In this document: in pieces, positions 9,754 through 21,413 of the stretch
Numbering within the stretch: position 1 is the stretch's first letter
How the letters are laid out: every line of letters starts with the position of its first letter
Source: Lineus longissimus
Lineage: Eukaryota > Nemertea > Pilidiophora > Heteronemertea > Lineidae
Direction: 5' to 3'
Length of the DNA stretch: 64,000 nt
Assembly: GCF_910592395.1 (NCBI RefSeq)
Contig: NC_088314.1
Coordinates: 3,164,001-3,228,000, forward strand
Made by a program: the position numbers and the translations under genes
Notes under the pieces: generated by a model
Database searches by the model: none
What the model was told of the DNA's origin: nothing
Seen by the model: the letters and a program-made list of their open reading frames with translations, nothing else

Positions 9754-11172
9754 GGCACGTTTCTTAACTGCTAGGGCTATGAACTTGAAACTTTGTACAC
9801 AGAATGCCCTAGGTCAGCTGACCTCTGACACTGATTTTCGGTCCGATCTGATTCTCTGTTTGGCCACCAGGGGGCCAAATGTCGATATCTAAAAAGTGTG
9901 ATATCTCGCTTATTAGTGACTTGTTTTCGATAAAACTTTTGTTGTAGGTACTCATAGCAAATATACATTTTATATTATACGGGTTTTTAATTTGACCTTG
10001 TTTTCAAGGTCACAGAGGTCATATGGCGTAAATTGGCCATTAGAGTGTAAACTATGGCACGTTTCTTAACCACTAAAGCTATGAACTTGAAACTTGGTAC
10101 ATATAACCCCCTATATCACATAGCCTCTGGTGCTGAATTTTGGTTTGATCTGATTCTCCACTTTGCCACCAGGGGGCCAAAAGTGGATATCTAAAAAGTG
10201 TGATATCTCGCTTATAAGTGACTTGTTTTCGATAAAATTTTTATGGTAGGTACTCTTAGGAAGAATACATCACATATCTTACGGGTTTTCAATTTGACCT
10301 ACTTTTCAAGGTCACAGAGGTCATATGGCGTAAATTGGCCGTTAGAGTGTAAACTATGGCACGTTTCTTAACCACTAAAGCTATGAACTTGAAACTTGGT
10401 ACATATAACCCCCTATATCACATAGCCTCTGGTGCTGAATTTCAGTTTGATCTGATTCTCAACTTTGCCACCAGGGGGCCAAAAGTGGATATCTAAAAAG
10501 TGTGATATCTCGCTTATAAGTGACTTGTTTTCGATAAAATTTTTATGGTAGGTACTCTTAGGAAGAATACATCACATGTCTTACGGGTTTTCAATTTGAC
10601 CTACTTTTCAAGGTCACAGAGGTCATATGGCGTAAATTGGCCGTTAGAGTGTAAACTATGGCACGTTTCTTAACCAGTAAAGCTATGAACTTGAAACTTG
10701 GTGCATATAACCCCCTACATCAGATAACCTTTGATGCCGAATTTTGGCCTGATCTGATTCTTTATTCGGCCACCAGTGGGCCATAATGGAAAAAGGAAGA
10801 AGTGCAATATGTTGCTTATTTGAGTGAATTGTTTTCGATAAAATTTTTATGGCAGGGACTTCTAGCAAGGATACACCACATGTCCTACGATTTTTGGATT
10901 TGACCTCCTTTTCTAGGTCACAGAGGTCAAATGGCGTAAATTGGCCATTAGAGTGTAACTATGGCACGTTTCTTAACTGCTGAAGCTATGAACTTGAAAG
11001 TTGGTACATGTAACCCCCTACATCAGATAATCTCTGACACCGAATTTTGGCCTGATCTGATTCTTGATTTGGCCACCAGGGAGTCAAAACTGAAAAAGTA
11101 GGACATGCAATATCTCGCTTATTAATGACTTTTTTTCGATGAATTTTTTATTGCAGGGACTCTTAGCAATCA
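9754..11172. repeat. 302-bp satellite, about 4.7 tandem copies
   Basis: The anchor 'ggcacgtttcttaac' occurs at 9754, 10056, 10358, 10660 and 10963, giving periods of 302, 302, 302 and 303 bp. Copies 2 and 3 are nearly identical; copies 1, 4 and 5 are progressively diverged, and copy 5 is truncated at 'gcagggactcttagcaatca'. Each complete monomer contains 'atgaacttgaaact', 'ccaccagggggcca', a 'tgatatctcgctta' block and 'caaggtcacagaggtca'. No protein is encoded; the minus-strand frames at 9777-9968 and 10683-10868 are shadows. The link with the CGT tract suggests a composite repeat that may derive from a non-autonomous transposon. Confidence 0.95.
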
Positions 11173-11179
11173 CACGATA

Positions 11180-12457
11180 TTGATCTTGTTGATGTCATAG
11201 ACAATTATTGGTTGGATCATAAACTTATATATACTGCCCTGTCTTATTACTTGACATCAATACACATCTAAAAAAAGTCTTCATGCCTGATTGTGTTCAC
11301 CATATTCACCTCTAAACTAAGCATGATCCTGCCTACTAAAAGATGTATACGGTGAGCACAATGGCCCCTGGCCGTTTCATTTTGCTGGTGTCTTCTTTCT
11401 TCTGTAGCAATACGAACACATTATTGAAAAGTAATCAAAATGTTTTTTGGTGTCCGATCGTCATGGGAAAACGAACCATTTGAAGCGAATTACTGACAAC
11501 TTCCCCCAGTCATAGAAGCTTGTTTTGCTTGCAGTGGCATATTTTCATAAAATGAACTATTGGATAGTAAATACCAATATATATTGTATGCGGCTCAGGA
11601 ATATGGTATCTGGGCAGGTAACAAATTAGGCCTAATCCCAGAAAGAACGTGTCCCATCTTATGAATTACCAGATTGCTTACCGATAAAGCTTCTTTCTCA
11701 TCTCATATCAGCTCTCCAGGAAATATTTTCTAATTTGCCCAACAATCTGCTCAAACTTCCCTTGGAAATCAAGAACAACAAAAGGCAGCAATTTCTGCAG
11801 CATTCCACCTGAATTATTCATCCCGCAAATAACAAAATCAAGTTAGCCTGCCTCTGACTCGGCTAAGTAGAATTTGTTGTTCATTCTATTGATTCTGCCT
11901 TTGACCTCTTCACTCAAGTAAAGACAATGCGAAGTAATGCTATTTAGCATTGACATGGTTCTTTCATCTTGTGTACGACGTTTCGGGGTGTTCGATGACA
12001 TCACCAAAGTAAGAGTCATCCTGCTAAAATGGTTATCTCCGCCACAAACGCTGCTTTCCTTTTAAGGTTTACAACATACAGATTGGTAAAAGTGAGCAAT
12101 CTCAAATTTTTAACCCGCAACTATACTCCCATTTCAAAAAGAAGGAGAGGTCTTATAAACGGAGCTAAACGGACTGATCTTATCAGCAAAATTCTGCACC
12201 TGACATTGCCCTTTAGAAATGGACACTATTTTTCAAACTACTGGTCAGGAACACTGTCCAGTAGCCAGTAGCAGCCACTGACGCTCTTTGTTGGATCGAT
12301 GACAAAGATATCATATTGCAATTAACTAAGATAAAAGGTAACATAAAAAATGGGAAAAATTAGATTTCATGACTGCGTGAATTCGGACGCAGGAACGGGA
12401 TTAACGGTAACAAGACGGTAACGCATAACGATTACTGCCTTCCAATGTAATCGTCAG
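11180..12457. other. Stretch without a supportable gene
   Basis: AT-rich unique sequence. The frame at 12029-12271 shows no splice context and no family resemblance. CpG density rises from about 12370 toward the exon candidate that follows. Confidence 0.4.
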
Positions 12458-12589
12458 AAGTACCTCCTTCACTTTGAAGTCCGTCTGGCTCAATCTTGCC
12501 TCAAACGTCCGACACCTAATTGACGTAAACTTGAGCCAATTTGTCATAATCGGTGGCGATAAAAACGTGGAGGTGGCGGAAATCGTGCT
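12458..12589 (+). CDS. Candidate internal exon, product unknown
   Basis: A moderate acceptor (pyrimidine-rich, ending 'aatcgtcag' at 12457) precedes 132 bases open in one frame, ending at 'gtgct|gtaagt', a strong donor. The open frame contains the segment VWLNLASNVRHLIDVNLS and then IIGGDKNVEVAEIVL. The tract is CpG-rich compared with its surroundings, as exons often are in invertebrates. No neighbouring exon in matching phase was identified and the family is unknown. It could instead be a CpG-rich regulatory patch. Confidence 0.25.
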
Positions 12590-13960
12590 GTAAGTAAGAG
12601 CGCTAGGTCATTAGGCGATGGTCAGTTGGAACGCTTTTAATCCTATTCTCTATGGGGATTGGGGAAAAAATGTCAAGGGAAGTTATTGGACAAAGGATTG
12701 TGAGATGTTCGATCTTGGCTGAGTCAGGTTGACACTTATTGGATTACTTGGCTGAGCTTTACGAAAATTAATGGAAAAGACTTTGATTTTGTTTTACTGT
12801 ACATTATTTATTCTTGTGCTGCTGTGCACTCATAAGACATCAGATTCAGTAAACTTCAAACCTAAAACACAAAATGCTGATTTCTGAATAATCTGTTCTC
12901 AACATATTTCATACCAATATAATGAGATTAAGTTTTTTTTTGTTTTCAAACCCAATTGAAAGGTCGGTCTAAATCAGTTCCTATGATAAAAAACCATTAA
13001 ATACCAGCTAAATGCAACACTGTAATGAAATGATAAAAAAGTGAAAGAAATCCCCCTCCAATCAAATGATCATAAATCTTGATGTACTGACTTTTCCTTT
13101 CATTGATTTTGGCTGTAAATCAGGAGAGAGAACACTATCTCTCAATGGGGCTGTTGAACAAAACGAGAGGGGTGTTGCAGTGATCTTGATAATGGCCATT
13201 AGGGGTTGAGTTAAACTGTAATAAATAACTATCTTTTTATGTTCGGTTTGCATTGTCGGTCGAGGGATGTGTAAAGCTGTTTGAACAATCATTACAGTGA
13301 GTTTGCTGCAAGGGATTCTAAAGATTACTAAATTTAAATTTGCTTGCCTCCCCTTCCTTGTAAGGGGATCATTTTAGTCTGCTGATGTTTTTGAGCGCAA
13401 CATTTTATAAAGTCCCAACCATGCTTATCACCACAAACCACCACCATACCATAAAACACACTCCTTATAGAAATTCAAAATTCATTCTAAAATGCATATT
13501 GTGCCATATGGAATAAACTAAATGGTTAGAATCCATACACGATTGCAATTAATTCGAAAGATTCTAGTGATTCAGCCGATTAAATTGTCACTGGCATGGC
13601 CTGAAGAGAATAACGATCAGTCATATCTGGTGTCATTGTGATGTCCTTTCCCTTTCAAAACACATAATTAGCAGTCACTTAGATGACTCGAGAAACTGAA
13701 GGGTTCACTGATGAAAAAGCAATGTTGGTACACTGAGTGCTTCGTGCTAGTGCGCCAGTGTAATTGTTACAACAAATACACAAGACCTGTAACAACGTGG
13801 CCTGAAGCGGTCCGCTGAACATCAAAGACACCCGACTGACAAGTTTATAATAGATCAGTTTCAAAAAAGCAGAAAATGTTAAATGATAGTGAATATATTG
13901 GAAAAGAGTGACGATGATGATTCACCTGGGTGACATGGTTAGAGAAAGATCCGACGGCTG
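12590..13960. other. Stretch without a supportable gene
   Basis: Unique AT-rich sequence with no convincing exon, RNA gene or repeat. Short frames at 13062-13292 and 13679-13864 look like chance openings. Confidence 0.45.
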
Positions 13961-13964
13961 TGTT

Positions 13965-14045
13965 CAAAGCGTTACAAATTGTAACCGATATCTGTGCTTT
14001 CGAGCAATTAGGGATTAGTTGTAATTACGATTTGCTCGTTGTTGA
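13965..14045. promoter_or_regulatory. Putative regulatory element with nested palindromes
   Basis: A 15-bp perfect palindrome around a central A, GTTACAAATTGTAAC (13971-13985), is followed by CGAGCAA (14001-14007) and its exact reverse complement TTGCTCG (14032-14038). These arms flank GGGATTA and TAATTA cores of the type bound by Otx-like and other homeodomain proteins. Palindromes plus homeodomain cores in 70 bp suggest a cis-element. The claim is motif-based. Confidence 0.3.
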
Positions 14046-16766
14046 AATGTAGGCAAATATCCATTAGCTACTGAAATTGTTTGGAAAGTGTTGATTGCAA
14101 TATGGCTAGTTTACACCACATCATGAAATTGTTTGGAAAATTTGAAATTGGGTCCGTTCCATATCGTCATGCTCCTAAACAAATTACCTTACTCAATTTT
14201 TTGGAGAAAGTTAGATATCTGCCTATCTCAACTCCCAACCACGTGATACACCTTCTGTAAAAATGTCTATCTCATTGGCAATATATTGGTGTACAAAATA
14301 CATGGAATGTAAATTTTGCCTGGTAGAGATCATGACATTATGTTGCTGTTTCTGATAGGTCAGGGTCGGAATAGGTTTTGGTCACTGATTCAACATAAAA
14401 ACAATGGCAGTATCAGCAGGCCTGTAGTTAGCTTTTTAGTGGTTAGTTCGGTTCCTTCATCAAGGGTCACTTTCTCCTTACAGACATCCATCTTTGAAAC
14501 TGCAAACAAAATTCACATTCAATAGCGAATTTGAAACCACAATCCTACTCAGCAGCTAATCGCCTCCCCAACAAAGATTTACATTGACATCTTCACTGTC
14601 ATGACAATGTTTGCAGAGCAATTGTATTTGCTTGTTGTGAGCCTATCCCGCCCCTGATTGTCAAGCACTTGTCATGGTGTCATAAAGTCAAGAACATGCC
14701 ATTTCACTATCAGTTTGATGTGCAGACTATCTTTCCAAATTCTTTCAAAGCAAAGTTGAATTTGGAACTTCATGAAGTTTGCCTGTTTGTCTTTGAACAA
14801 GTATACATGTAGTTAAATATAGACGATGAACCATATGAATATTAAGTAAATGACAAACTAAGATCTCGCCATCAACTTCTGCAAAAACCAGCAGCACAAA
14901 CTGATCATTTGTTCGATGACTAAGTGGGGATTCAGGTGACGAGATCAGATAGTGCTGCAGGGATAAATTTGTTTACCCACGATCCCGTTTCTGATTTGCC
15001 CTTGGGTAGATGTTCAAATTATCGACCAAGGACGAGGGTCTTGGGTACCTTACTTCATTAACTGTTGGTTATTTGCATGGTTGGTCGTGACTTCAATTTC
15101 CAGTGGCATGGTAGGTTGTCATGTAGTGTTAATTTTGTACGTTTCGTGTCCAACTTGAGTCAAAATGCACTTGTAATAGTTGGCGGATTAAAACAATTCT
15201 GCCAGTGCACAAGTAAAAGAGACAGTTACCCAAAACAATGTTTAAATGACTAAATCGGCAAATTTTAAGCGCCATTGGTGGAAAACGGTTGGCATGGATG
15301 GGCAGTTATATGTTTTAATCTCCATAATGAGATAATATCTGACCAAATCTTTAAGACAGTTTCATCAGTATCTCATCTTCCTATTGTTGCTGAAGCTGCT
15401 AATGAGGATGGGTAACTGGCCAACACAATGGATTATCCCCAATTACGAAGTCACATCATACTGGTATTGTCTCCTGCTTTGAAAAAAATCTGGACGTCTT
15501 TTGCAGGAAATCGTATGCAACTAAATCTTGCTGCAGGATGGGAAACCTTTTGTTCTTTCCTAGGCAGTACTACAAGAAAATGGGTCCTTGAGTTGGGTGA
15601 TTGTCTACCATTAAGAATGTGTTGGTCTTTAAGTTCCCTTTGGAGACTCTTAAATAGGGATTGAGCAGTAGAGGAAATGAGCTGAGAAAAGTAGATGGAT
15701 ATCTCTTTTAAACTGATAACTTTGCCACTAACAATCTCTAGATAAGCCATATCTTTTCAAAAGACCGCAAGTGGGGAAAATTGATGGATTATTATTGAAG
15801 TAAAAAATATCCCAAATGTTGAGTATGCTTGGACTCATCTCCTATTAAGTGACTATTCTTTAGACGTGTCAGAGAAAATAAAATCTTGTGCTTGACAATA
15901 AAGGTATCTTTCACTCTTCTCGCATGTTTTTGTCACTTCATCCTTCAGAATGCTCATTTCTCAGGCCATTTTGTTTGGTTTCAGATAATGGACCAATAAC
16001 ACTAGATTGGTGATGAACGATGAAAGTGAAAGTTTTGAAAATGCATTGATGTTTATCCTTTGATTCGGATGCATTTTACGGCAGGCTTATTTCCACCAAG
16101 TGATTCTGTAAGCAAGTCAGTATCACAGTATAGCACTGGCAGTGGTGCATAAAAAACCCCCACAACTGTTATGCAAGTGTAGAACAGTTGCTATAACAGT
16201 TTCACATTGCTACAGCTATTGTGTTAAGTTTGATATTGCACCAACTGAACGTTTTTTTACCGAGTGTTCAAATTTACAGGACCTAATCCTTACCCATCAC
16301 TTCGACACCTGGAACAATACCACCTCATCCAGACATCGGCTACTGTGTGGAGTAAATGCTGACATTTGACACATCGTGGATTCAACTGTCAATGGCGCTT
16401 CCATCAGCCAATGATCAGTCATTAGGTCGTATCGATTGGAATCCGCATGTAACAATGGATGGCCAGGTCTGATGGCTGTTTGACAGCTCAAGGAAAAACG
16501 TAGAGTGATAATGCATCAGGATGGCATTGTACTTTATAAGCAATCTTTGTCGATAATTCTCGCCTGTTTTCTGATCGAATCTTTACTGCGTTATTTTAGT
16601 ATTTCTCGTAAAGTACGGAAATAGCTTGGACGAAGATAAGTTAAATGTCATTCGTTGATGACAGAAGTATTTCTCTTATCTTTGCTGATTGCTCCTTAAA
16701 TATACACCCCCTCCTATGTAAAAGGTTAATGTCTGGCTTTTACCATATTATCAGCAGTATCAATGT
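14046..16766. other. Stretch without a supportable gene
   Basis: Frames at 14316, 15065, 15428/15451 and 16142 are short, several being open on both strands over the same bases. No splice-bounded exon or repeat is visible. Confidence 0.45.
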
Positions 16767-16800
16767 GGTCTGCCTGGAAAGTCTGCTTCAGAGGCAGACC
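16767..16800. repeat. Small perfect hairpin, 9-bp arms
   Basis: GGTCTGCCT (16767-16775) pairs with AGGCAGACC (16792-16800) across a 16-nt loop that itself contains another GTCTG. GTCTG words are SMAD-type half sites, so this could be a regulatory cluster instead of an RNA structure. Confidence 0.5.
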
Positions 16801-17209
16801 CCTTAAACTCCTCCTTTTCCAGAATCACCAGGGAATTTGAATGCTAAGAGCTGGGGCGCATCCTCTCTCTCTGAATTTTTGGTCCACTATATGCTGTTCA
16901 CTATATGCTGTTATTCCTTTATAATGCAAAAGAATTGTTGTACTCTATTCTGAGGTTTGATATATTACAACTGTCATTGCATCCCACCATTGTTTCCCCT
17001 TGAGTATATATTTTCCAAGAAACTAAGACTGCCAGTCAAAGAACATGAACCCATTTCCTGAAGTCTGACTGATTCACTACTGACTTCAAGGCCTCCACTA
17101 CCACCCCTTAAAGATGTCAAAGATCTTCCTCAAAAGAAGACAATTTGATCTGTCTGTACCATAACTATATTTTCCCCGTCTGCTCTGCGATTCACTTTCA
17201 AGATCTAAC

Positions 17210-17540
17210 AAATGCCATACGACCACAAAGGATACGTACAAATTAGCTAGAGCGTTATCGCAACATTATTATCTTAGAGTATTACGCTACCCTGTGAAGT
17301 GACCATGCAAAGGGCAGCGTAGCATGAACACAAATCTGATGACATCATCATCATCAGTATTCGTTTCCGCCGAATCCCTTAACGTAGAATTTACATAACT
17401 GCTAGCGTAAGGCGAGCGTAGAACCCTAGCAGTGAGTGCCACCATAGGACCCTGGCGCTGCTATTCACTTGTCAGTTCATCAGTCTGACGAGCACATGAG
17501 CACACGTGGGAAGATTGGGATCATCAATTATTCGAAGATT
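17210..17540. promoter_or_regulatory. CpG-rich promoter-like patch with GCGTAG inverted motifs
   Basis: Imperfect arms ACGCTACCCT (17284-17293) and AGGGCAGCGT (17311-17320) form a 10-bp hairpin with one mismatch and a 17-nt loop. Downstream are 'tgatgacatcatcatcatca' (AP-1/CRE-like), further AGCGTAG and GCTAGCGT words, and an E-box CACGTG near 17503. CpG density is above the flanks. No exon could be linked to it. Confidence 0.25.
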
Positions 17541-19466
17541 CGGATGCTTTAGGATACGAATTATAAACAGGGTTCTGTATCTGCTTAGAATTCGCGGATC
17601 TTAGTCTTTGTCAGTAGCATTGATGTTGCATAATACAAGCATTTGTGCATTTGTTCTCCTATCTGTGGCCTCCGTCTATGTCAAATTCTCACTGAGGATT
17701 TTGTCGTTTTCCCCTCGCTCCTGAGGCAGCCTCTAGGACGGTGTAGTGTTCAGGACAAGGATCTGCATATTGACAACAGTTTCTTGAGTGGCTAGGGTGT
17801 ATTCACCACACTTTGCATCCATTCTTTTCGGAGGAGACTGGGTTCTTTTATGTGACAATGCGAGATAATGGAAAGTTAGTGTGTCTGACTGACCCCATCA
17901 TGGTGATTTCGGGACATGATTTAGATAATAACTTGAATAAGGTAGGAAGGGTTTGTTATACTTTTCTCGTCATTACGTCTAAAGTAAATATGTGGCAAGA
18001 AGAAATGAATATGGTATCTGCTTTCGAAACTTGAGGTTAGCATGCATTTTTGTTTTCATGTAAAAATTTGGTAAAATGATTACAGTTGATAGTGACCAGA
18101 AATGGCTAAGTATAGGACAGTCGGTGTTCTCTTTGGTTCCTACAGATAGGTTTCATTGAATTCTCGTCATCCTGCTCGGGACTGAAGGCAAAGTGATGTT
18201 TTGAACTGGCGATAATGTAACATGTATGTCCTGACGTCCCTTAATAGCATGCTGCGAATTTTATAATTTCTTTGAAGTTCTTCTTTTAAAGTCGATGATG
18301 GTTGACCCACAACCTTTCACTGAAGAATTTTACAAAAGTACCCAGTTCATTTTCTTACAAAGATAACCAGTGTCCTAATTTCTCTGAATCACCCACTGAG
18401 AATTTGATCATCTCTCGCACCAGACTTTCTTGACATGAAAAGTAGCCACTCTGGTCCTCAGTTCATTATCTGCAATTGACTGGTCTTCACGTCGTGATCA
18501 GTGGCCAAATTGACTTGTCCATCTTTTTCCCTTGCGTCCAAAGCAGCTTGGGGTCGGAATTAGATTCGTTGGTGCCAGTGATGTTGTTGTGTCTAGTCCT
18601 GGATGGGTGGAAGTACTGATTGTGTCAGTGTGTCAGTGGGTGAGATACCAGTGCCCTTGGTTGAATTGCAAACATTTGTGCAGGTGTTTTAGTTTTGTGA
18701 GTACGATTCAAACCCTTGTTTAAAGATATATTTGTTTTTGATGACCAAAGGAAAGAAGATTAACACACTGGATTGATTAAATCAAATAAATTTGGATATA
18801 ATGGGTATTTAAAGACTTTTTTACTAAAAATTTTGTTGATCTGATGTAGGTAATTATGTTATCTGATGAGATACTGGTATGAGCTTCAGGTTGGTCAATT
18901 TTTCTACAGATTAGAAATAGATTGTTGTAATGGATTTAACACTGATCCATTGGAAAACAAGAATAGAATGACTTTTTTGAAACATATTTTGCATTCCTTG
19001 ATGAGGAAGATAACTAACAATGTGATAATTAAAGAGAGAATTTCATTTTGAATAAAAAAGGACTGATTAAATTTGGTGGCCAGAATTCAAATGAGGAGAT
19101 TACCTTGTCCGGAAAATTAAAAAAATGCCACAGGCGAAAAGTAGAACAATTGACATCAGCAGTTAAAATAACAGACTCACTTTCTCATTAACTGTGGTTA
19201 CCGACATCACAATTGCGACGTCCTCTTTTATGCCCCACAATTTGCCTTTATCTGTTGTAACTGTTACTTTAACAAAAAGTTAAACAATCAACCTCATGAA
19301 AATTCCAGTTTCTATTTTAACATAATTTTGATTCAGAGAATTACAATAGGACCAGTTTGGTTTTGAAACTCTTTGGTATGTTGGCCAGGCAGTTTCATCA
19401 CCAGGATTTCTATTGATTCGTGTTTGTATTTGAAATTAAATCTTGCCCAGCGCTTGATAATCTCGA
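17541..19466. other. Stretch without a supportable gene
   Basis: The frame at 17813-18034 and others are not bounded by convincing splice sites and match nothing I recognise. From about 18720 to 19480 the sequence is particularly AT-rich. Confidence 0.4.
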
Positions 19467-19472
19467 TTTATT
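19467..19472 (-). terminator. Canonical poly(A) signal AATAAA
   Basis: AATAAA on the minus strand, about 20 bases after the TAA of the candidate terminal exon at 19493-19789. The spacing would give a very short 3' untranslated region, which is possible but unusual, so it may be coincidental. Confidence 0.3.
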
Positions 19473-19492
19473 GTGTATAATAATAGATCCAA

Positions 19493-19789
19493 TTAATCGA
19501 ACAAAGGCAAGCTGCACGATTGTCCAGTTGATTGAGCAGACGCTGGAGCCATTGTCCTTACTAGCGTTTGAATGAAGTTGTCGTCTGTTATCGTAAGGAT
19601 TGACATTTGCTTAAGATGGTTGTCTCGACCTGGTGAAATCTGGTCATGAATGGCTCGGGCTTGCTTCCTGCTGCCTACTCGACAAACTGGAAGCACAACT
19701 TGCTCGAGGGGCCCAAAACGTTTCAAGTAGTTTGTTTTAGAGCTTTTTCTAAGAGGTTGTACTTTCAATTTCTGTTCAGTTCATCTATT
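19493..19789 (-). CDS. Candidate terminal exon, product unknown
   Basis: On the minus strand a frame of roughly 90 codons is open from 'actgaacag' to a TAA at 19493-19495. It includes the basic segments LKRFGPLEQVVLPVCRVG and GSRKQARAIHDQISPGRD and ends ...CSLPLFD. The first in-frame ATG is internal, so it would be a 3' exon; an acceptor at 'gatgaactgaacag' is possible but has a poor pyrimidine tract. A canonical AATAAA lies just downstream (19467-19472). CpG content and charged, non-repetitive composition favour coding. A strong donor-like 'gtaagg' inside the frame is a complication. Confidence 0.35.
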
Positions 19790-20846
19790 CTGTTGGTAAC
19801 GTTGTGGTTGTAATAAGAGTAGGGGACCAAAATGATTGAAAAGTGCTAGTTTTAGATGCTGTCGTGTTGAATAAGACTTGTTTTATTAAGTTTCAAATCT
19901 TCTAAGCCTGCAGTAATATTCTTGCATGTCTCGATGTGACTGGTCTTCCTACAACATCTTTGAAACCACCAGCCATCACTTACTAAAAATGGAAGATTTC
20001 GGAACCTGTTTTATACTGATCTTGTATGGGTCTGCCACAACAACTTGTCTAAATACTAGGCAACTAGTGATATTATTGAGCATCACCTGAGCCAGGAATG
20101 AGGCTGTGGTGTTACACGCTGACCAGAAAAGGGTTTTAACTCACTGCCCATTATTTCAGAGACAGACAACTTCACATCTACACCACCTTGCTCCAAATAT
20201 CAGTAGACTTAGCAGCCAAAGGAGATTTCTATCCATGTATTCAGATCAGTGATTTTGATATTCCAATCTGTCAGAATGATAAAGATATAATCCCTAGCAG
20301 AACTGAATGCCTTCTGAAAACAAGGGAAACGTAGTCATCAGAAATTCATTGAGGAATTATCACTCTTCCTTCATTACCATTTCTTATTGTTTTTAAAGAT
20401 AGTAAGGGAACAGCTAGTCTCAAACGGATATTTAGTACTTTAACCAGTCATTCTGCCTCCGCTCGGCAAGAGGTGATTGTCAAGCATGAGATGATACATG
20501 ATTGAAAGTATGATAATTCTTGGAGAAAGTGACCCTTCTTGACAAGGGGCATGGGACATTATCAACAAATTTCCTTCTGCCTCGAGGGAACTGACCAATT
20601 ATGGGCAGGTGTGGAAATATCCTGAAGAGGGAAGTGAGCTCGAGGGGCTTAAAGCACAAGCCGAGTCGATTCGGTTCAGCAGGTGTGACCTGATGGAAAA
20701 TGCAAATTTTGATAATTCATAAAGGGTATTTGGGTAAGGGTAACAATGGGCACATGATAAGATGGTGCATTTCCCTGGTCAGACATGAGATAAACCTTGA
20801 CCATGAATACTTCTTCTGTCGCAGGGAAGTTTTGATCACCAATCTA

Positions 20847-20876
20847 GGAAGTTTTCTTAGGAAGTTTTCTTGTTAA
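20847..20876. repeat. Short direct duplication in tandem
   Basis: The word 'taggaagttttct' occurs twice back to back (about 20847 and 20860). It is too short to imply a mobile element and is probably slippage. Confidence 0.8.
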
Positions 20877-21413
20877 AGTGATTATGAGTCCTCACAGTAA
20901 CACTGAACAGTACAGTAGAACTGTCTTTGTTCTTCCTGCTTCAAGCCCAAGGTATATAAAATATGTATGGTCAGCTTATTTAAGAAGAGTATGCAGGTCC
21001 TTGGAAAACATCCAATCTGACAGGAATGGTATTTTGGTGGACATACTTTATCAGGACATCACGAAACTTCAAATGTGGTAGTTTAGACTTGAAGCTGTGC
21101 TCAATCTCTAAATAAAAAAAAACAAACCACATTGATGATACAGTTTTAATTGGCAACATCCAAAGACAATGCTTCCCTGCAGTCATCCTTCTTTTGCACT
21201 AAAAAAGTAATTTAAAAATTGAATTATTTTGGAGCTCTTTGAAGTCCATGTGTACACCCTCAAGGAACTGAAGCCTTGATCGCCTTGCCATTCTGATGAC
21301 GAACCAGTGTCCTTCATCGAAGAATGAAAAATCACAAGTTAACTCGATTATTTTAAAATAGTCCAATCCGCTCGTGTCCACCCTCGGGATGATGTGCGTC
21401 AAACGCAAACATT

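Noticed and set aside
9544-9774. Poly-serine protein
   Set aside because: The serine run is the CGT microsatellite; the rest of the frame has no support.
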